Assembly: GCF_000346465.2 (NCBI RefSeq)
Contig: NC_034016.1
Coordinates: 17,024,063 to 17,088,062 of the forward strand
Length of the DNA: 64,000 bases
Source: Prunus persica
Taxonomy: Eukaryota > Streptophyta > Magnoliopsida > Rosales > Rosaceae
Direction: 5' to 3'
How positions within the stretch are numbered: position 1 is the first letter of the stretch; every line of letters begins with the position of its first letter. A program made the position numbers and the translations under genes. Of the stretch, positions 25,841-37,269 are shown one piece after another. Below the pieces are notes generated by a model. It did not search any database and was not told the DNA's origin. It saw only the letters and a program-made list of their open reading frames with translations.

Positions 25841-26179
25841 TAGTCGGGCCCAAGGCCCAAGTTTACATAGGCCATTCTTTTGAAGCCCAAAAAAATTCAC
25901 CCATAATGGGCCAGCCCAGAAAAATGAAATTCCATGGACGGCTGAGATCATCTACTTATTAATAGTCCAAGATATGACGTGGCAACAAATTATTCCAGCC
26001 CAATTTATAACGGTACTCGCGCGGAATATTTCGCTCATTGTACTGCGCAGTTACACCAACCCCGCGCACGTTTGCGAATGGAGCTTCGCAATTTTCGAGT
26101 CGCCGGAGCTCCGATCTCCGATCAAATCCGCCGTCAGACTTAAAAGCAATCATCTTTAGCTGAAATCTTAGTTTGCGAG
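25841..26179 (+). promoter_or_regulatory. promoter-like region with GGCCCA motifs and putative first noncoding exon
   Basis: Several GGGCC/GGCCCA motifs (about 25846, 25854 and 25907) resemble site II elements of plant housekeeping promoters. They are followed by a CpG-rich block (25990-26130; gcgcgg, cgcgcac, gtcgccgg) that ends in a strong donor-like site, GCGAG|GTGAGT, at 26179/26180. This looks like a promoter plus a first untranslated exon. The downstream exon is not certain; the small ORF at 26517 is the only candidate nearby. Confidence 0.4.
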
Positions 26180-26516
26180 GTGAGTAGTGTTCGTCCCTTC
26201 TCTGTAAATTCATTGTTGGGGCTACGTTTGGTTGCTGAGAAGATGTGGCAAAGTGATTGAAAGAAAATGAGCATTTCGAGTGTCAAAAGTTTCCAACTTT
26301 GAAGGTTAGCAATGATGTATTTACCAATTTGGACCAAATTGAAGAACTTGTGTTTTGAATGATTTCAGTTTGATCTTAAATCTCCAGTCTTTATTGGAAA
26401 TTTGTGTTTCTCCACATCATGCCTTTTGAACAAAATCATATAATCAAATCCAGAGTTAGGAACAAAATCTCATTGAAGCTTTCAAATTTTAGCACTAGTC
26501 CATACAAATCCAAAAG

Positions 26517-26711
26517 ATGGGTTTAGTCAAACCAGTTTCCAAACAGCCTTCATCTTCATGGGCTCCCCAAAAGCTCAACCATTCAATAATATCATTGAAT
26601 CAAATTGACCTGAAACCACTTCCTGAAAGTGACTCTCAATTTATTACTTGGGCAGTGATGAATGTGGTGGATAATGATTTATCTCCAGATATTTGTGGTA
26701 TTATTTATTAG
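26517..26711 (+). CDS. small unrecognised ORF whose stop codon comes from a MITE
   Basis: A 64-codon ORF downstream of the promoter-like block. I do not recognise the protein. The final codon TAG is the first three bases of the hAT MITE at 26709, so the ORF end is created by the insertion. If the element and one target copy are ignored, the same frame stays open past the insertion for roughly another 45 codons. This could be a gene truncated by transposition, an exon of a larger gene, or chance. Confidence 0.25.
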   Translation: MGLVKPVSKQPSSSWAPQKLNHSIISLNQIDLKPLPESDSQFITWAVMNVVDNDLSPDICGIIY

Positions 26712-27298
26712 GGGTGGGCACTCAAACCGGCGAACCGGAAATCCAAACCAAACCGCACCGAACCAAACCGGAAAAAAACCGAGTTGACCAAAAAGTCAAA
26801 AACCGGTCAAAAACCGAACCGGACCGGTTTGGACCGGTTCCGGATCCGGTTCCATGTCTTCAAAAACCGAACCGGGCCGAACCGAACCGGTGAAACTAAA
26901 AAAATATATAATTTCAATATATATATTTATATTTAATGCTATATTTTTAATTTCACTAAAAAAAACATAATATTTATCCAAGTTCAATGTCAAAATATCT
27001 CTATTTTCTCACTTTAATATTTATTTTTTATATGAAATTGAATAATTTGTTAATTTTCAAGTAAAAAAATAATATTTCAGTTGAGAATTGTATTAAAAAG
27101 TAATTTTAAAAAATAATTTTTATAATCCGGTTCAAAACCGAACCGAACCGGAACCGGACCGAAACCGGTTCAAACCGAACCGGACAGTTTTTGAAATTTT
27201 TTTTATTAAAACCGAACCGAACCAAACCGGATGAATAGTATTGGATCGGTTCTAATTTGAGGCAAAAACCGGTCCAAACCGAACCGTGCCCACCCCTA
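26709..27298. mobile_element. hAT-type MITE with perfect target duplication
   Basis: The ends TAGGGGTGGGCAC (26709-26721) and GTGCCCACCCCTA (27286-27298) are perfect inverted repeats. They are flanked by identical 8-bp TTATTTAT copies at 26701-26708 and 27299-27306. An 8-bp duplication and a YAGGG-type end identify the hAT superfamily. The 590-bp element is built of 'accgaaccgg'-type repeats near both ends and an AT-rich centre, so a transcript could fold into a long hairpin. It has no transposase. The intact duplication suggests a fairly recent insertion. Confidence 0.9.
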
Positions 27299-27306
27299 TT
27301 ATTTAT

Positions 27307-27742
27307 TATATATTGTACTTCACGAGTCCAGAATCTTCTCCTACCATCATACCATGTGCACTTTGCCTTCCCTTTTTTCTGGGTCCCAAAACAAGTTCAC
27401 CCCTAGCTGCCAAATGTTCACGGCCTTGTTGAAACATGTACAACTAAGATTTCAGGTCTCATTAGCTTTGCTTTTGTAGAAGCACTTCTATTAAAAGTGC
27501 TTTCTGATTTATAACCTAGAAGCATTCTCTACCATACTGTGTTACACTTGCTTTTAGTTGTTTGTAGTTATTTGAAAACGCCTTTTGCCGGTTTAAAAAC
27601 AGTCCAAATCCCCTCTCAATTTTTCGATGAAAAGATGGTAGACAGATCCTTCTAGTGCTTGAAAAAGGTCATTAAAAAAAAGGATAAATCATAGAACTTC
27701 AACATAGACACCAAATTTTCAAGTCATAATCCCATTTCTGAG
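27307..27742. other. intergenic DNA before the first thaumatin-like gene
   Basis: No gene is seen. It holds the upstream part of the thaumatin-like gene's promoter. Confidence 0.5.
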
Positions 27743-27886
27743 TATAAAATTTATAAAAATCACAAACCCAAAAAGCAAAAGAAAAAACAAAAATTGAAAC
27801 ACACCCTTCTCTCTTCGCAAGAAAAGTAAAGTTCTTTGGCGTCCTCCAACCTCAACTATACAGCTGCACATACTTCTTCTTCTTCA
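27743..27886 (+). promoter_or_regulatory. TATA box and leader of the first thaumatin-like gene
   Basis: TATAAAATTTATAAAA at 27743-27758 is a good TATA box. The transcript should start near 27780 and have a leader of about 100 nt, which is A-rich and then C/T-rich (ttctctcttcgc), up to the ATG at 27887. Confidence 0.5.
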
Positions 27887-30006
27887 ATGGATCGTCTGCT
27901 ACCCTCTGCCTCTGTACTCACACTTCTCATCCTCTCTTTCTTCTCAGGTAACTCTAAACGAATTTTCCCTCAAACCCAGTTCTTAGTTTTTCATCAAAAT
28001 CAAAACCCAATCCTTAATTTTTCATCAGAAACAAAACCCAATTCTTAATTTTTCATCAGGAACAAAACCCATTTCTTGAATTTTTTTTAAAATTTTGGTC
28101 CATGCAGAAGTGAACTCTGCCTCTTTCAAGCTAGTGAACAAGTGTCGGTACGAAGTATGGCCTGGCGTGCTTTCCGGCGCGAACACGGCTCCACTCTCCC
28201 CAACCGGCTTCGCGCTCAAGCCCGGCAAGTCCCGGACCCTATCCGTGCCCAAAGCCTGGTCGGGTCGGATCTGGGCGCGGACCCTCTGCACCGAGTACTC
28301 ACCCACCAACTTCTCCTGCGTCACAGGCGACTGTGGCTCCGGAAAAATCGAGTGTGCCGGCAGCGGCGCGAAGCCGCCAGCTACTTTAGCCGAGTTCACT
28401 CTCAACGGCGCCGACGGCTTGGATTTTTATGACGTCAGCCTGGTGGACGGATACAACCTGCCGATGCTTGTGGTGCCACGTGGAGGTACAAGAGGGGGAT
28501 GCAGCGCCACGGGGTGTCTTGTGGACTTGAACGGCAAGTGTCCGAGGGCGTTGAGGGTCGCGCGCGAGGGTGGAGTGGGAAGAGTGGCGTGTAGGAGCGC
28601 GTGCGAAGCGTTTGGGGATCCGCAGTTTTGTTGTAGTGAGGCGTACGCTACGCCCGACACGTGTCAGCCCTCTGTGTTCTCGCTGTTTTTTAAGCATGCT
28701 TGCCCACGCGCGTATAGCTACGCGTATGATGACAAGACTAGTACTTACACATGCGCCTCTGCGGACTACATTATAATCTTCTGCCCTTTGCCTTATACAA
28801 GGTACAATCATGTTACACATATATTGTGATGTCTTATTTAGTTTTTCTGGTACAAAATTTTACATGGGATAATATAATAGGTTGTTAATTAATCATGCTA
28901 TCACATTATAACATAACGTGTCAAACTGTTTGTCAAATACGATTATAATTTATACGATTTGAATCGTGCAAGAAATGGACACGTTGAATTTTTTTGTTAG
29001 GAATTATTTGAGCTATGAATGTGATGGCCATGTTGTAGGTGTGGGGTACAACTTACAAGCCCCTAATTTGTGGCTTTCCACGATTGCTTACAGCTAATGG
29101 CGACGATTTTCAGCTGCCTAGAAAAGTTTGCTATTTTAGTGGCACAAAGAAAACATAACGTGAGATAAAAGACAAAGAACAAGTTGAATTTTCAAGTGGG
29201 GTTGTTTCTGAATGACTAAACTAATTAGTTCATTCAAGGTTCAGCTATAAGTCTTATGATCACAATGTGGTCAATATATAGCAGAAACTGTGATATGGTT
29301 AGACTTTGGGAGTTGAAGGTTGACATCTCTGCACATCATACAGTGCATCATTTTGTTTGTTAGTATCTATCTGGTTTGTCACTGGTTGATATAATTTAAA
29401 TTGGCTTTGGGACATCTGTGGTTAAAGATAATCATATTGTATGCATTTATATATTAACAATATATACGTATTTGTCCCGGCTCTTGTTTACCAGTGATTT
29501 GGGAAAGTTGCATTAGTTGTTCATGAGGAAGATGTCAAGACCTATCCCCCTTGAAAACCAGAATTGTTGAACCTGTACAACAATTCAACTGCATCACTTG
29601 TTGTCTGTGATTTAATGCTGTCTCATATTCAAATTCACTTTGTCGCATTATTACCTCAGGATCATGAACAGACCAAATGTTTTTCTCTTCTCGTGAAGGC
29701 ATGTTTGCTCTGTTTTTTGTGGGAATAATCTGGAAGGTTTTGTTCGTATGCTTATATTTATTTCCTCTTAAACCTGCAACTTGCTGCATTTTACTTCAGG
29801 CAGTTAAATGGGCTCTGTTTGTTTGTTTCATCTATTATAATGCATAAAGCATAATTAATATGTTGAGTTCAGCACGTTACACAATCGAGTAAAACCTCAT
29901 GAGCATAATTGGTGCCTTTTATGGAACTTGCAGTCTAAAGGTGCTGGGAATACGAAAAGATGGGGCGGTGCTACCGCTGGTTAACAAGACCATGATGTAC
30001 TTTTAA
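27887..30006 (+). CDS. thaumatin-like protein (PR-5 family), short C-terminal tail
   Basis: Three exons: 27887-27947 (signal peptide MDRLLPSASVLTLLILSFFS), 28108-28801 (thaumatin domain) and 29934-30006 (C-terminal tail), giving 275 residues. The domain has the family's 16 cysteines. The thaumatin signature is around NFSCVTGDCGSGKIEC, and LAEFTL and DFYDVSLVDGYN carry Glu/Asp of the acidic cleft. Secreted TLPs act at the wall and apoplast; some bind or hydrolyse beta-1,3-glucans and inhibit fungi, but activity here is inferred. The tail encoded by exon 3 is only ~24 residues and not hydrophobic, so no GPI anchor is expected, unlike the neighbour at 35.7 kb. Intron 2 (28802-29933) is 1.1 kb. 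Exon 3 is less certain than the rest; without splicing, the frame would stop at 28829. Confidence 0.9.
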
Positions 30007-30050
30007 GGAGCCATAGTGCTAGCAGTGTTTCCTCAGCTATGATTCGGATG

Positions 30051-31024
30051 CCTCTAGTGCAGCAGTACGTTCTGTTTTCCAGTTTCGGTCACTTCTAGCA
30101 CATGCTTTATATGACTAATATTGGTCCTCACGTTTCCAGGAAGAAAGTGTTACAATCTCGGTTGAATAGCAGGTGGCATGGCTAATACTAGCTACCCACC
30201 CATCACTCCTCACTGCATTTGCTATTAGTTCATCGGAAATGGTTGTGGGGAAAAATAAAATCCTTAAGAAATCTTGTAGTTTAGTATTTGTTCACTCCTA
30301 TTCAGTCATAAATACGTAGGACTGTTGGAATTTTGCCTCTGGTGACTTTTTTCTTACAAAATATCTGTAATATTAGGAGAAAATCCGAAGTCCCATCATT
30401 TTTGAGAAACTGCATGTTCTTATGAAGTAGTTATGCAGATGCTAGGTTAGGATGGAAGCGTATATGTAAAGATGCAGATATGGCATCTTATGTGTTTGTG
30501 GATATAAAGTTCATCCCACTTATGTGTTCTTTGTTGCCCCTCTAGTGCAGCAGTACGTTCGGTTTTCCAGTTTCGGTCACTTCTAGTACATGCTTTATAT
30601 GACTAATATTGGTCCTCACGTTTCCAGGAAGAAAGTATTACAATCCCGGCTGAATAGCAGGTACCGTGGCTGATCCTGGCTATCCACCCATCACTCCTCA
30701 CTGCATTTGCTATTAGTTCATCGGAAATGGTTGTGGGGAAACATAAAATTCTTAAGAAATCTTGTAGACAAGTATTTGTTCACTCCTATTCAGTCATAAA
30801 TACGTAAGACTGTTGGAATTTTGCCTCATGATTTTTTTCTTCAAAAGATCTGTAATATTAGGAGAAACTCCGAATTCCCATAATTTTGGAGAAACTGCAT
30901 GTTCTTATAAAGTAGTTATGCAGATGCTAGGTTAGGATGGAGGTGTATATGTAAAGATGCAGTATGGCATCTTATGTGTTTGTGGATATAAAGTTCATCC
31001 CACTAATGTGTTCTTTGTTTCCCC
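30051..31024. repeat. tandem duplication, two ~488-bp copies
   Basis: Copy 1 (30051-30538) and copy 2 (30539-31024) are direct repeats with scattered substitutions and small indels. Both start 'cctctagtgcagcagtacgtt' and end near 'tgtgttctttgtt'. They lie directly downstream of the stop codon of the first thaumatin-like gene, so copy 1 is probably its 3' untranslated region and flank. The divergence suggests an old duplication. Confidence 0.92.
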
Positions 31025-33410
31025 TTTGGTGGGCAAGGGAAGGACCCAAGTTACATGTGTTTGGGCTCACTATTCACAGCTCAAATTGGCTAAGAACATG
31101 TGAAAGCTTCTAATTTCAACCAAATGACTAATTCGAAGTAAAGATTGTTTCTGTTTACATCTATATATCCTTAAAAGAGACATGTCTCAAGCCAACACCA
31201 TGTCAATTATTGTATTTAAAGGTTGGAAAACGTTACAAGCTGCTTGTATTTCAAGTGGTTAATTAAGTGCATTTACTTATATACTTGAGTTTATGTGTTC
31301 AAATTCCTCATTTCTCAATTTCGCTTGTATCGGAAAAACAAAGAAGGGAAAAACTTCTCAAATTTAAACATCAGAATGAAAATGAATAGACATGACATTG
31401 ATTTGTCAATGTAGGGTTTAACATTTAGAAAGCAAACTTTACTATGATCACTGAGCTCTCATTTGTCATATAATCTGTTGAAAATCACTACAGAGTTTAC
31501 CCTAATCATATAACAAATTAAAATCAAACTAGAGGAAGACAGAGAAAAGAAAGGACCCTCTCTTGGGCTACTTTGTACACAAAAGAGAAGGAAAAGTTAA
31601 AAGAATAAAGGGAAGATAAGAAGTTCACTTTTACATAAGGTAGAAATGAGAAACAAGATCACTTAACTTTATATATTCGCCCCCCCTGCACTATAGGCAC
31701 TCGAAGACAAATTCTCTCTTACAGAAAGTGGGTTCAATGGTCTCTGCAATCGTGCGGTTTGGACCCCAAATGATGCTTGCCCTAGAAAAATATTATGATA
31801 AAACAAAACAATCACATGCAAAACATTTATCCTTCCTTTTGATGAGAGAAAATAACTCGAAATTTAGTTAAAAGTCAAGAATTTAAGAGGAGAAATTGAC
31901 AATTCCCTTGTTTGGGAACTTAAGAGTAGAATTTATTAAATGACACGCGGAAAAAATTATGAAAATTGGGGCATTAAATTTCCGAGTTTAATTTCCACCA
32001 AAATAGGTGTCATTTCATAATTTCTATTGTGCCATTTACAAAATTCGACATACATAAATTCAAACACTGAAATCTTCAATTGCTAGAAATTGAAATGATG
32101 GAAAATCTAGATTCCGTCATTTTTAGAATTCTATGTAATTTTCAATTACTTCATCCAAACGAAAGGTTAATTACTTGAATCCATGTATTGAAAATGAGTC
32201 AAATAATTGATGTTACGCTTTCCTTCTTTGGGAATTATTTATGTATTGGGGTTTATTTGGTGTAAGTTGAGGCATCCATATGTGACTAGAGAATTTTGCC
32301 CATAAATTTTACATGAGAAATGTGCTTGGATTACATCAAGCACCTAAAATAACACTCTTTATGGGAATGACACATGTAGTGCATTCATAGCAAAATCGGG
32401 CATCGGCTATGATTTTGTCCAACTTGTGTTAGAAAATCGCTTAAGTCATTTTCAAATTTTCAATATTTACGAAGCATTGCTCTTGCAATGTCTTTTGAAG
32501 GATGTGGGGTGTTTCGTGTTTTTAGGAAAATCGGATAGATTTGTATGGTATGACTACAAAACACTTGCAATGTCTTTTGAACGAAAATAGCCATAGTCAA
32601 TTAATTGAGGGCCATTAGTTGATAAGTTTATGAACTTACACGTAGCTTTTTAGGTTTCATACAAAATTCAAACAAGTTTATGGGATTTATTGAAGTCACA
32701 TCGACTTCAGGTCTATGTGGCTCTGCTTGTGTTTTGTACCAATTTCTTCTTCCTATTCTTTCTCAATCCGCAAGCTACATGATGATTAAAAATAGGCTTA
32801 AATACAGTTTTGTCCTCTGAACTAACCCTAACTCAGAAATGGATGAAATCATTCAAAATCTGAGGGCATGCACCTAATTGGCTATTTTTAACAAATTCGT
32901 ATCCTTAATTCACCGAAAAAATCATGAAGGATGCAAATTGACAATTATGAATTAGTTCATGGGACAAAAACGCATTTAAGTCTTAAAAATATGAAGGAGA
33001 AAAAATGATTTAAAATCGATAAGTTTCTCCCATTTTTTAACATTGAAACATAATCAAAGTAAAATTTGATAGCATCGATAATAGCGGACAAATGATGTCA
33101 CGAGGATTGTTCAATCCATGTGTCATACAATTTTTATTTCTTTTTTAGATAAAGATGATATGTTGCATTTATAATTTGGGTAATTACAAATATGTGGGAA
33201 CAAATATTTCTGCTTTCAATCACAAGGTGCCACGTGGATAAGAAGAATATCTCCTAGGTCAATTAATTGAGCCCAAATATTTGACAAATTAATTAATTAC
33301 TAAAAATAGGGATATTATCTGAAATTTGAAATATTAACTTTATTTAAAAAGATAATATCATCAATTAACTTTATTCCTTCTAAATATGGATTATTCTTTG
33401 AAAAACCGTA
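31025..33410. other. intergenic DNA with repeat remnants
   Basis: Holds the second copy of the dispersed repeat (32049-32166) and a possible SINE remnant at about 31235-31330 ('caagtggttaattaagtgc' followed by 'gtgttcaaattcc'). No gene is recognised. Confidence 0.5.
32049..32166. repeat. dispersed repeat, copy 2
   Basis: Matches bases 1-110 of the window in the same orientation, with a short extra segment ('ccgtcatttttagaattctatg') in the middle. Confidence 0.7.
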
Positions 33411-33414
33411 GATG

Positions 33415-33865
33415 CCTAGAGCCCAACCGTAGCTGAGTTGTGGGGTTTATTTTTTGGGTTGAATTTGGCTGTTGAGAAAAAAGTAGATGATATGGTTATT
33501 GATATAGATTCTGATACTGCTGTGCTTCTTATTCAGAGTAAGGTTTTGAATGCTTGTCATCCTAATGCTGGGTTGGTCAGTAGCTGTAAAAGGCTTATGA
33601 ATCTGCTTCGAATGATCAAGCTTCAACATATCTATAGAGAGAGAGAGGAATGATGTAGCTGATGGGTTGGCTACTTGGAGTCACAATCTGGACCTGAGCT
33701 ATTACTATTATGAGGAGAGTCCTGCTTGACTTGGTTGTTTATTGCTTAATGATTCTTTGGGAGCTGTTGAGGCTCGTCTAATTAGTACTAGTTGGTTGTT
33801 GTGTTGGTGTTTGGGGGTTTTCCCCCTTTTTCTTCATCCAAAAATAAAAAATAAAAAATACATGG
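33415..33865 (+). mobile_element. LINE 3' end with RNase H-like domain, frameshifted
   Basis: In frame from about 33434 the translation reads AELWGLFFGLNLAVEKKV...IDIDSDTAVLLIQ..., typical of the plant RNase H-like (RVT_3) domain at the C-terminus of non-LTR retrotransposon ORF2. The frame breaks at a GAGAGAGAG run near 33640. After the shift it continues as NDVADGLATWSHNLDL and then meets an in-frame TGA. An A-rich tail (aaaaataaaaaataaaaaata) at about 33840-33860 follows the T-rich 3' end. This is a 5'-truncated, inactive copy of about 450 bp. Confidence 0.8.
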
Positions 33866-35687
33866 CTACATTCAACATCCAAAGTAATTCAAAATTCCTC
33901 TAAAATACCATAAACACTCGAAATCCCTATCTAGACGCCAGCTCATCCCAAATTAATCTCTCCCACACGGCTAAGTGTCATCACATACACGGCTCCGGAC
34001 ACTCGATTCTTCCCATAGAGGAAACTCTGTACCCTTTTTAGCTATTATTTCTCAAGGATTCAATTGAACTAACTCAGACATCAGAAGGCCTTTCGCCAAC
34101 ACCCCCGAGTGTGGTCTTTTACTCATGTTTGATTTTACAGGTACTGAAGAAGAGAGAGAAGGAAGTTAAAAAGGCAAATGATCTTCAAGTAAATATTCTT
34201 CCGTGACATATTTGCACAAACAAAATACATATAACCACACAAGATGCATCGTACAATTTTTTGTACACTTAAATACCTGAAAGCGACTAAAATACTATCA
34301 CTCGATCTTTGTACTAATTACTCATTTTTCTTCAATAAAATACTATTGCTTTTTCCAAAAAAAAAATTAAAAAAAAAAACCAGAAAGTGACTAAAAGATA
34401 ACTTTTCAAGATCAATGTAACATTTAAGAGGGATTTAGTTATTGCATTAATACATAAATTTGATATAATTTTGAAAGTTTAGAAGGGTCAAAATTTTCAG
34501 CCTCAAAATAGGGAAAAACATGAAAAGAAGAGAGGTGTAGGGAATCCAATGCTTCTCAAATAATTTGCACTAGCAGCAGAACTAGAACACACCGAACCCC
34601 ACTGGCCCATGTGGAGCTTATCAACGGTCACTAAATCTGACGTGTCAACAGATTAAATGTTCTCTCATAGACCCCACCTTCCAAACAGTGACGTGGTGAT
34701 TGAATATCATTATTTTCTTCTCTGTAGACTGTAAATGGGTGATGATGTGACAGCTCAGCCAAGAAAAAAGGCCTTTAGCGGGCCCCATTGTTCCCAAAGC
34801 TTCGACTCTTTGTTGACTTTATTCGTCTGAATAAATCATGCACAGTCCTACCATATGAAGCTACAGGAACTCGCGTACGGGAACAGCGTAGCTCCCGCGT
34901 AAATTTGTGTGTTTTTTTTTTCCGGTGGTAAATAAACATGCGTTAAATCTTTTACTGAAAAAAAACATGTGTTTTTTTTATTTTTTTGAATCAAAAGAAG
35001 AAAAAAAAAGTGTTAATTGACCGTTAATCATATACAGTTTTTTTTTAAAAACACTAAAGTTAAAATTTATAAATTAAAAAAAAACTAAAGTTGAAATAAA
35101 TTCTTGATGGTATAAAAACTAACATAAGTTATAAATTATATATCACAATGAGAAGATAATTTTGAATTACTGGTTAATTGAGTGCGTAATATTTTGTTCT
35201 AAAGAGACTCTGTAAGAGTAATATTGAGAAAACTTGGTTAGATTGGGGTATTTAAATATATATTATTTTTATATAAGTAATATTTAATGTAAGAGAAATT
35301 CCAAATTTTAAAGAATGTTAATGTTATATAGATAAAATTTGCAGATTCGGTCTCCCATTAAAAAAAAGAGATAAAAAAAAAGAGAGGGAACCATAATAAA
35401 ACGAGAGAGATCATGAGAGAGACTGACAGAGCTATTATTTTATGATTTGTATCTCTCAAGCTCAGTCTCCAAGTGTTCCCACACAGACCAAAATTGTCGT
35501 TTTTAGCTGTCATTGAAACCCCATACCTTCTCTCCCATTCTCCATTCGTCATTCTTCACTGCTCTCCACTGATTCTCTGCCCCTAAACCCCTGCATTGTC
35601 ATCACTCCCAACCCTCCCACGCCACCACCACCAACCTCATCCTCATAGGCCAGCTGCTCCACAAAAAGACCCATTAACCTCATACGC
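33866..35687. other. upstream region of the second thaumatin-like gene
   Basis: No gene recognised. The sequence is AT-rich to about 35.3 kb and then C/T-rich from about 35.5 kb (leader of the thaumatin-like gene). ORFs at 35358-35552 and 35549-35794 on the minus strand are shadows of this composition. Confidence 0.5.
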
Positions 35688-37269
35688 ATGGATCCTTTCT
35701 CTTCAAGCTCACATAACCTCATTCTGAGCCTCGTTCTTTTACTATTCTTCACTTTCAGAGGTAAAGCTTCAATCTTTGATTCTCTCTCGCTCAATCTTCC
35801 TCATGGGTTTGCCTTAACTTCTTCTGGGTCGCTCTCAAAATATTTTCACTAACAACCTACAACTTTCGCTCTCTAGCTTCATTGGTTTGCCTTCATTTCT
35901 TTTGGGTCGCTCTCAAAACTTAAAATTTCACTAACAAGTTTACACTTTGGTTCTCTCTCACTCTCTCCGTATATTCTTGCAGGCGTTTCAGGCACTACGT
36001 TCACATTCGTCAACAGATGCGACTACACAGTTTGGCCAGGCATTCTCGCAAATGCCAACAGTCCTAGGCTCGACTCCACCGGATTCGAGCTCCCGAAGCA
36101 AACCGCCCGCACATTCCAAGCCCCAACCGGCTGGTCGGGCCGTTTCTGGGCCCGAACAGGCTGCAGTTTCGACGGATCCGGGTCCGGGTCCTGCACCACC
36201 GGCGACTGCGGCTCCGGCCAAGTCGAGTGCAACGGCGCCGGAGCCGCGCCGCCGGCGACCTTAGCTGAGTTCACTCTCGGCACCGGCGGTCAGGACTTCT
36301 ATGACGTCAGCCTCGTTGACGGGTACAACTTGCCCGTTTTCGTCGAAGGTACTGGCGGGTCGGGTCAATGCGCCTCCACCGGGTGCTCCACGGATCTGAA
36401 CCGAATGTGCCCAACCGAGTTGAGGGTCGGCGACGGCGACGCGTGTAAGAGCGCCTGCGAGGCGTTTGGGACCCCCGAGTACTGCTGCAGCGGCGCGTAT
36501 GCCACACCCGCCACCTGTAGCCCGTCGGTTTACTCGCAGATGTTTAAGGCGGCGTGCCCCAAGTCGTATAGCTACGCGTACGATGATGCTACGAGTACGT
36601 TTACGTGTACCGGTGCCGATTATACGGTGACGTTTTGCCCCTCGTCTCCAAGGTAAACAAAATTAAAGCCATATGAGCGCTTTGCTTTCTTGTTTCAAAG
36701 GCTAAAGATTATTCTCTTCTGGAAAAAAAAAGAAGCTTTGCTTTATTGTTTGACAAGCATTTCTAATAGTTGATTAAATTCTCTAGTATTTTATTCAGAA
36801 TATCTGTTTATTTTTTTGGTTAATTTTGTAATTCAGGTTGTTTGTTGGGTTGCTTTCCATGTGAATATGTATTTGAAGTTGTCACTCTGGACTGTCACAC
36901 CAAAGTATCTGATCACTTGTTTTTGTATGATTTTTTCTAACATTTGATCATGTGGGTGCATGCAGTCTAAAGTCCACACCAATGACAGCAACACCATCAC
37001 AAGGGGCTGCTACTGCCGGGTCAACTCCCGGGTTCGCTTATTCGGATTCAGGTGCCGGTTCTGGGTCCGGGTCAGCCACGGGTACAGGCACAGGCACGGG
37101 CACGGGCACGGGGACAGTTCCTGGATCAGGGTCTGGATCTGGTGAGGCCATGCTGGCAGATGATGGGTCATGGTTAGCTGGTTTGGCCATGGGAGACTCA
37201 AATAGGGCAGGGCCCCTCTCCATAACCTCAGCAGCTTTGTGTATCATCTTGTCCTATCTTTTCTTGTAG
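35688..37269 (+). CDS. thaumatin-like protein with GPI-anchor-type C-terminus
   Basis: Three exons: 35688-35760 (signal peptide, MDPFSSSSHNLILSLVLLLFF), 35983-36652 and 36966-37269, giving 348 residues. The thaumatin domain has 16 cysteines, the signature GSCTTGDCGSGQVEC and the acidic-cleft stretches LAEFTL and DFYDVSLVDGYN. Intron positions match those of the gene at 27.9 kb (phases 1 and 2), so the two are ancient tandem duplicates. The tail is different: exon 3 encodes a Ser/Gly/Thr-rich linker with a (GT)n run (about 37080-37114) and ends in a hydrophobic segment (ITSAALCIILSYLFL), the pattern of a GPI signal. The protein is therefore probably held at the outer plasma membrane face or wall. 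Enzyme or antifungal activity is not shown by the sequence. Confidence 0.93.

Noticed and set aside
28386..28820. 144-codon ORF on the minus strand
   Set aside because: Shadow of the thaumatin domain exon.
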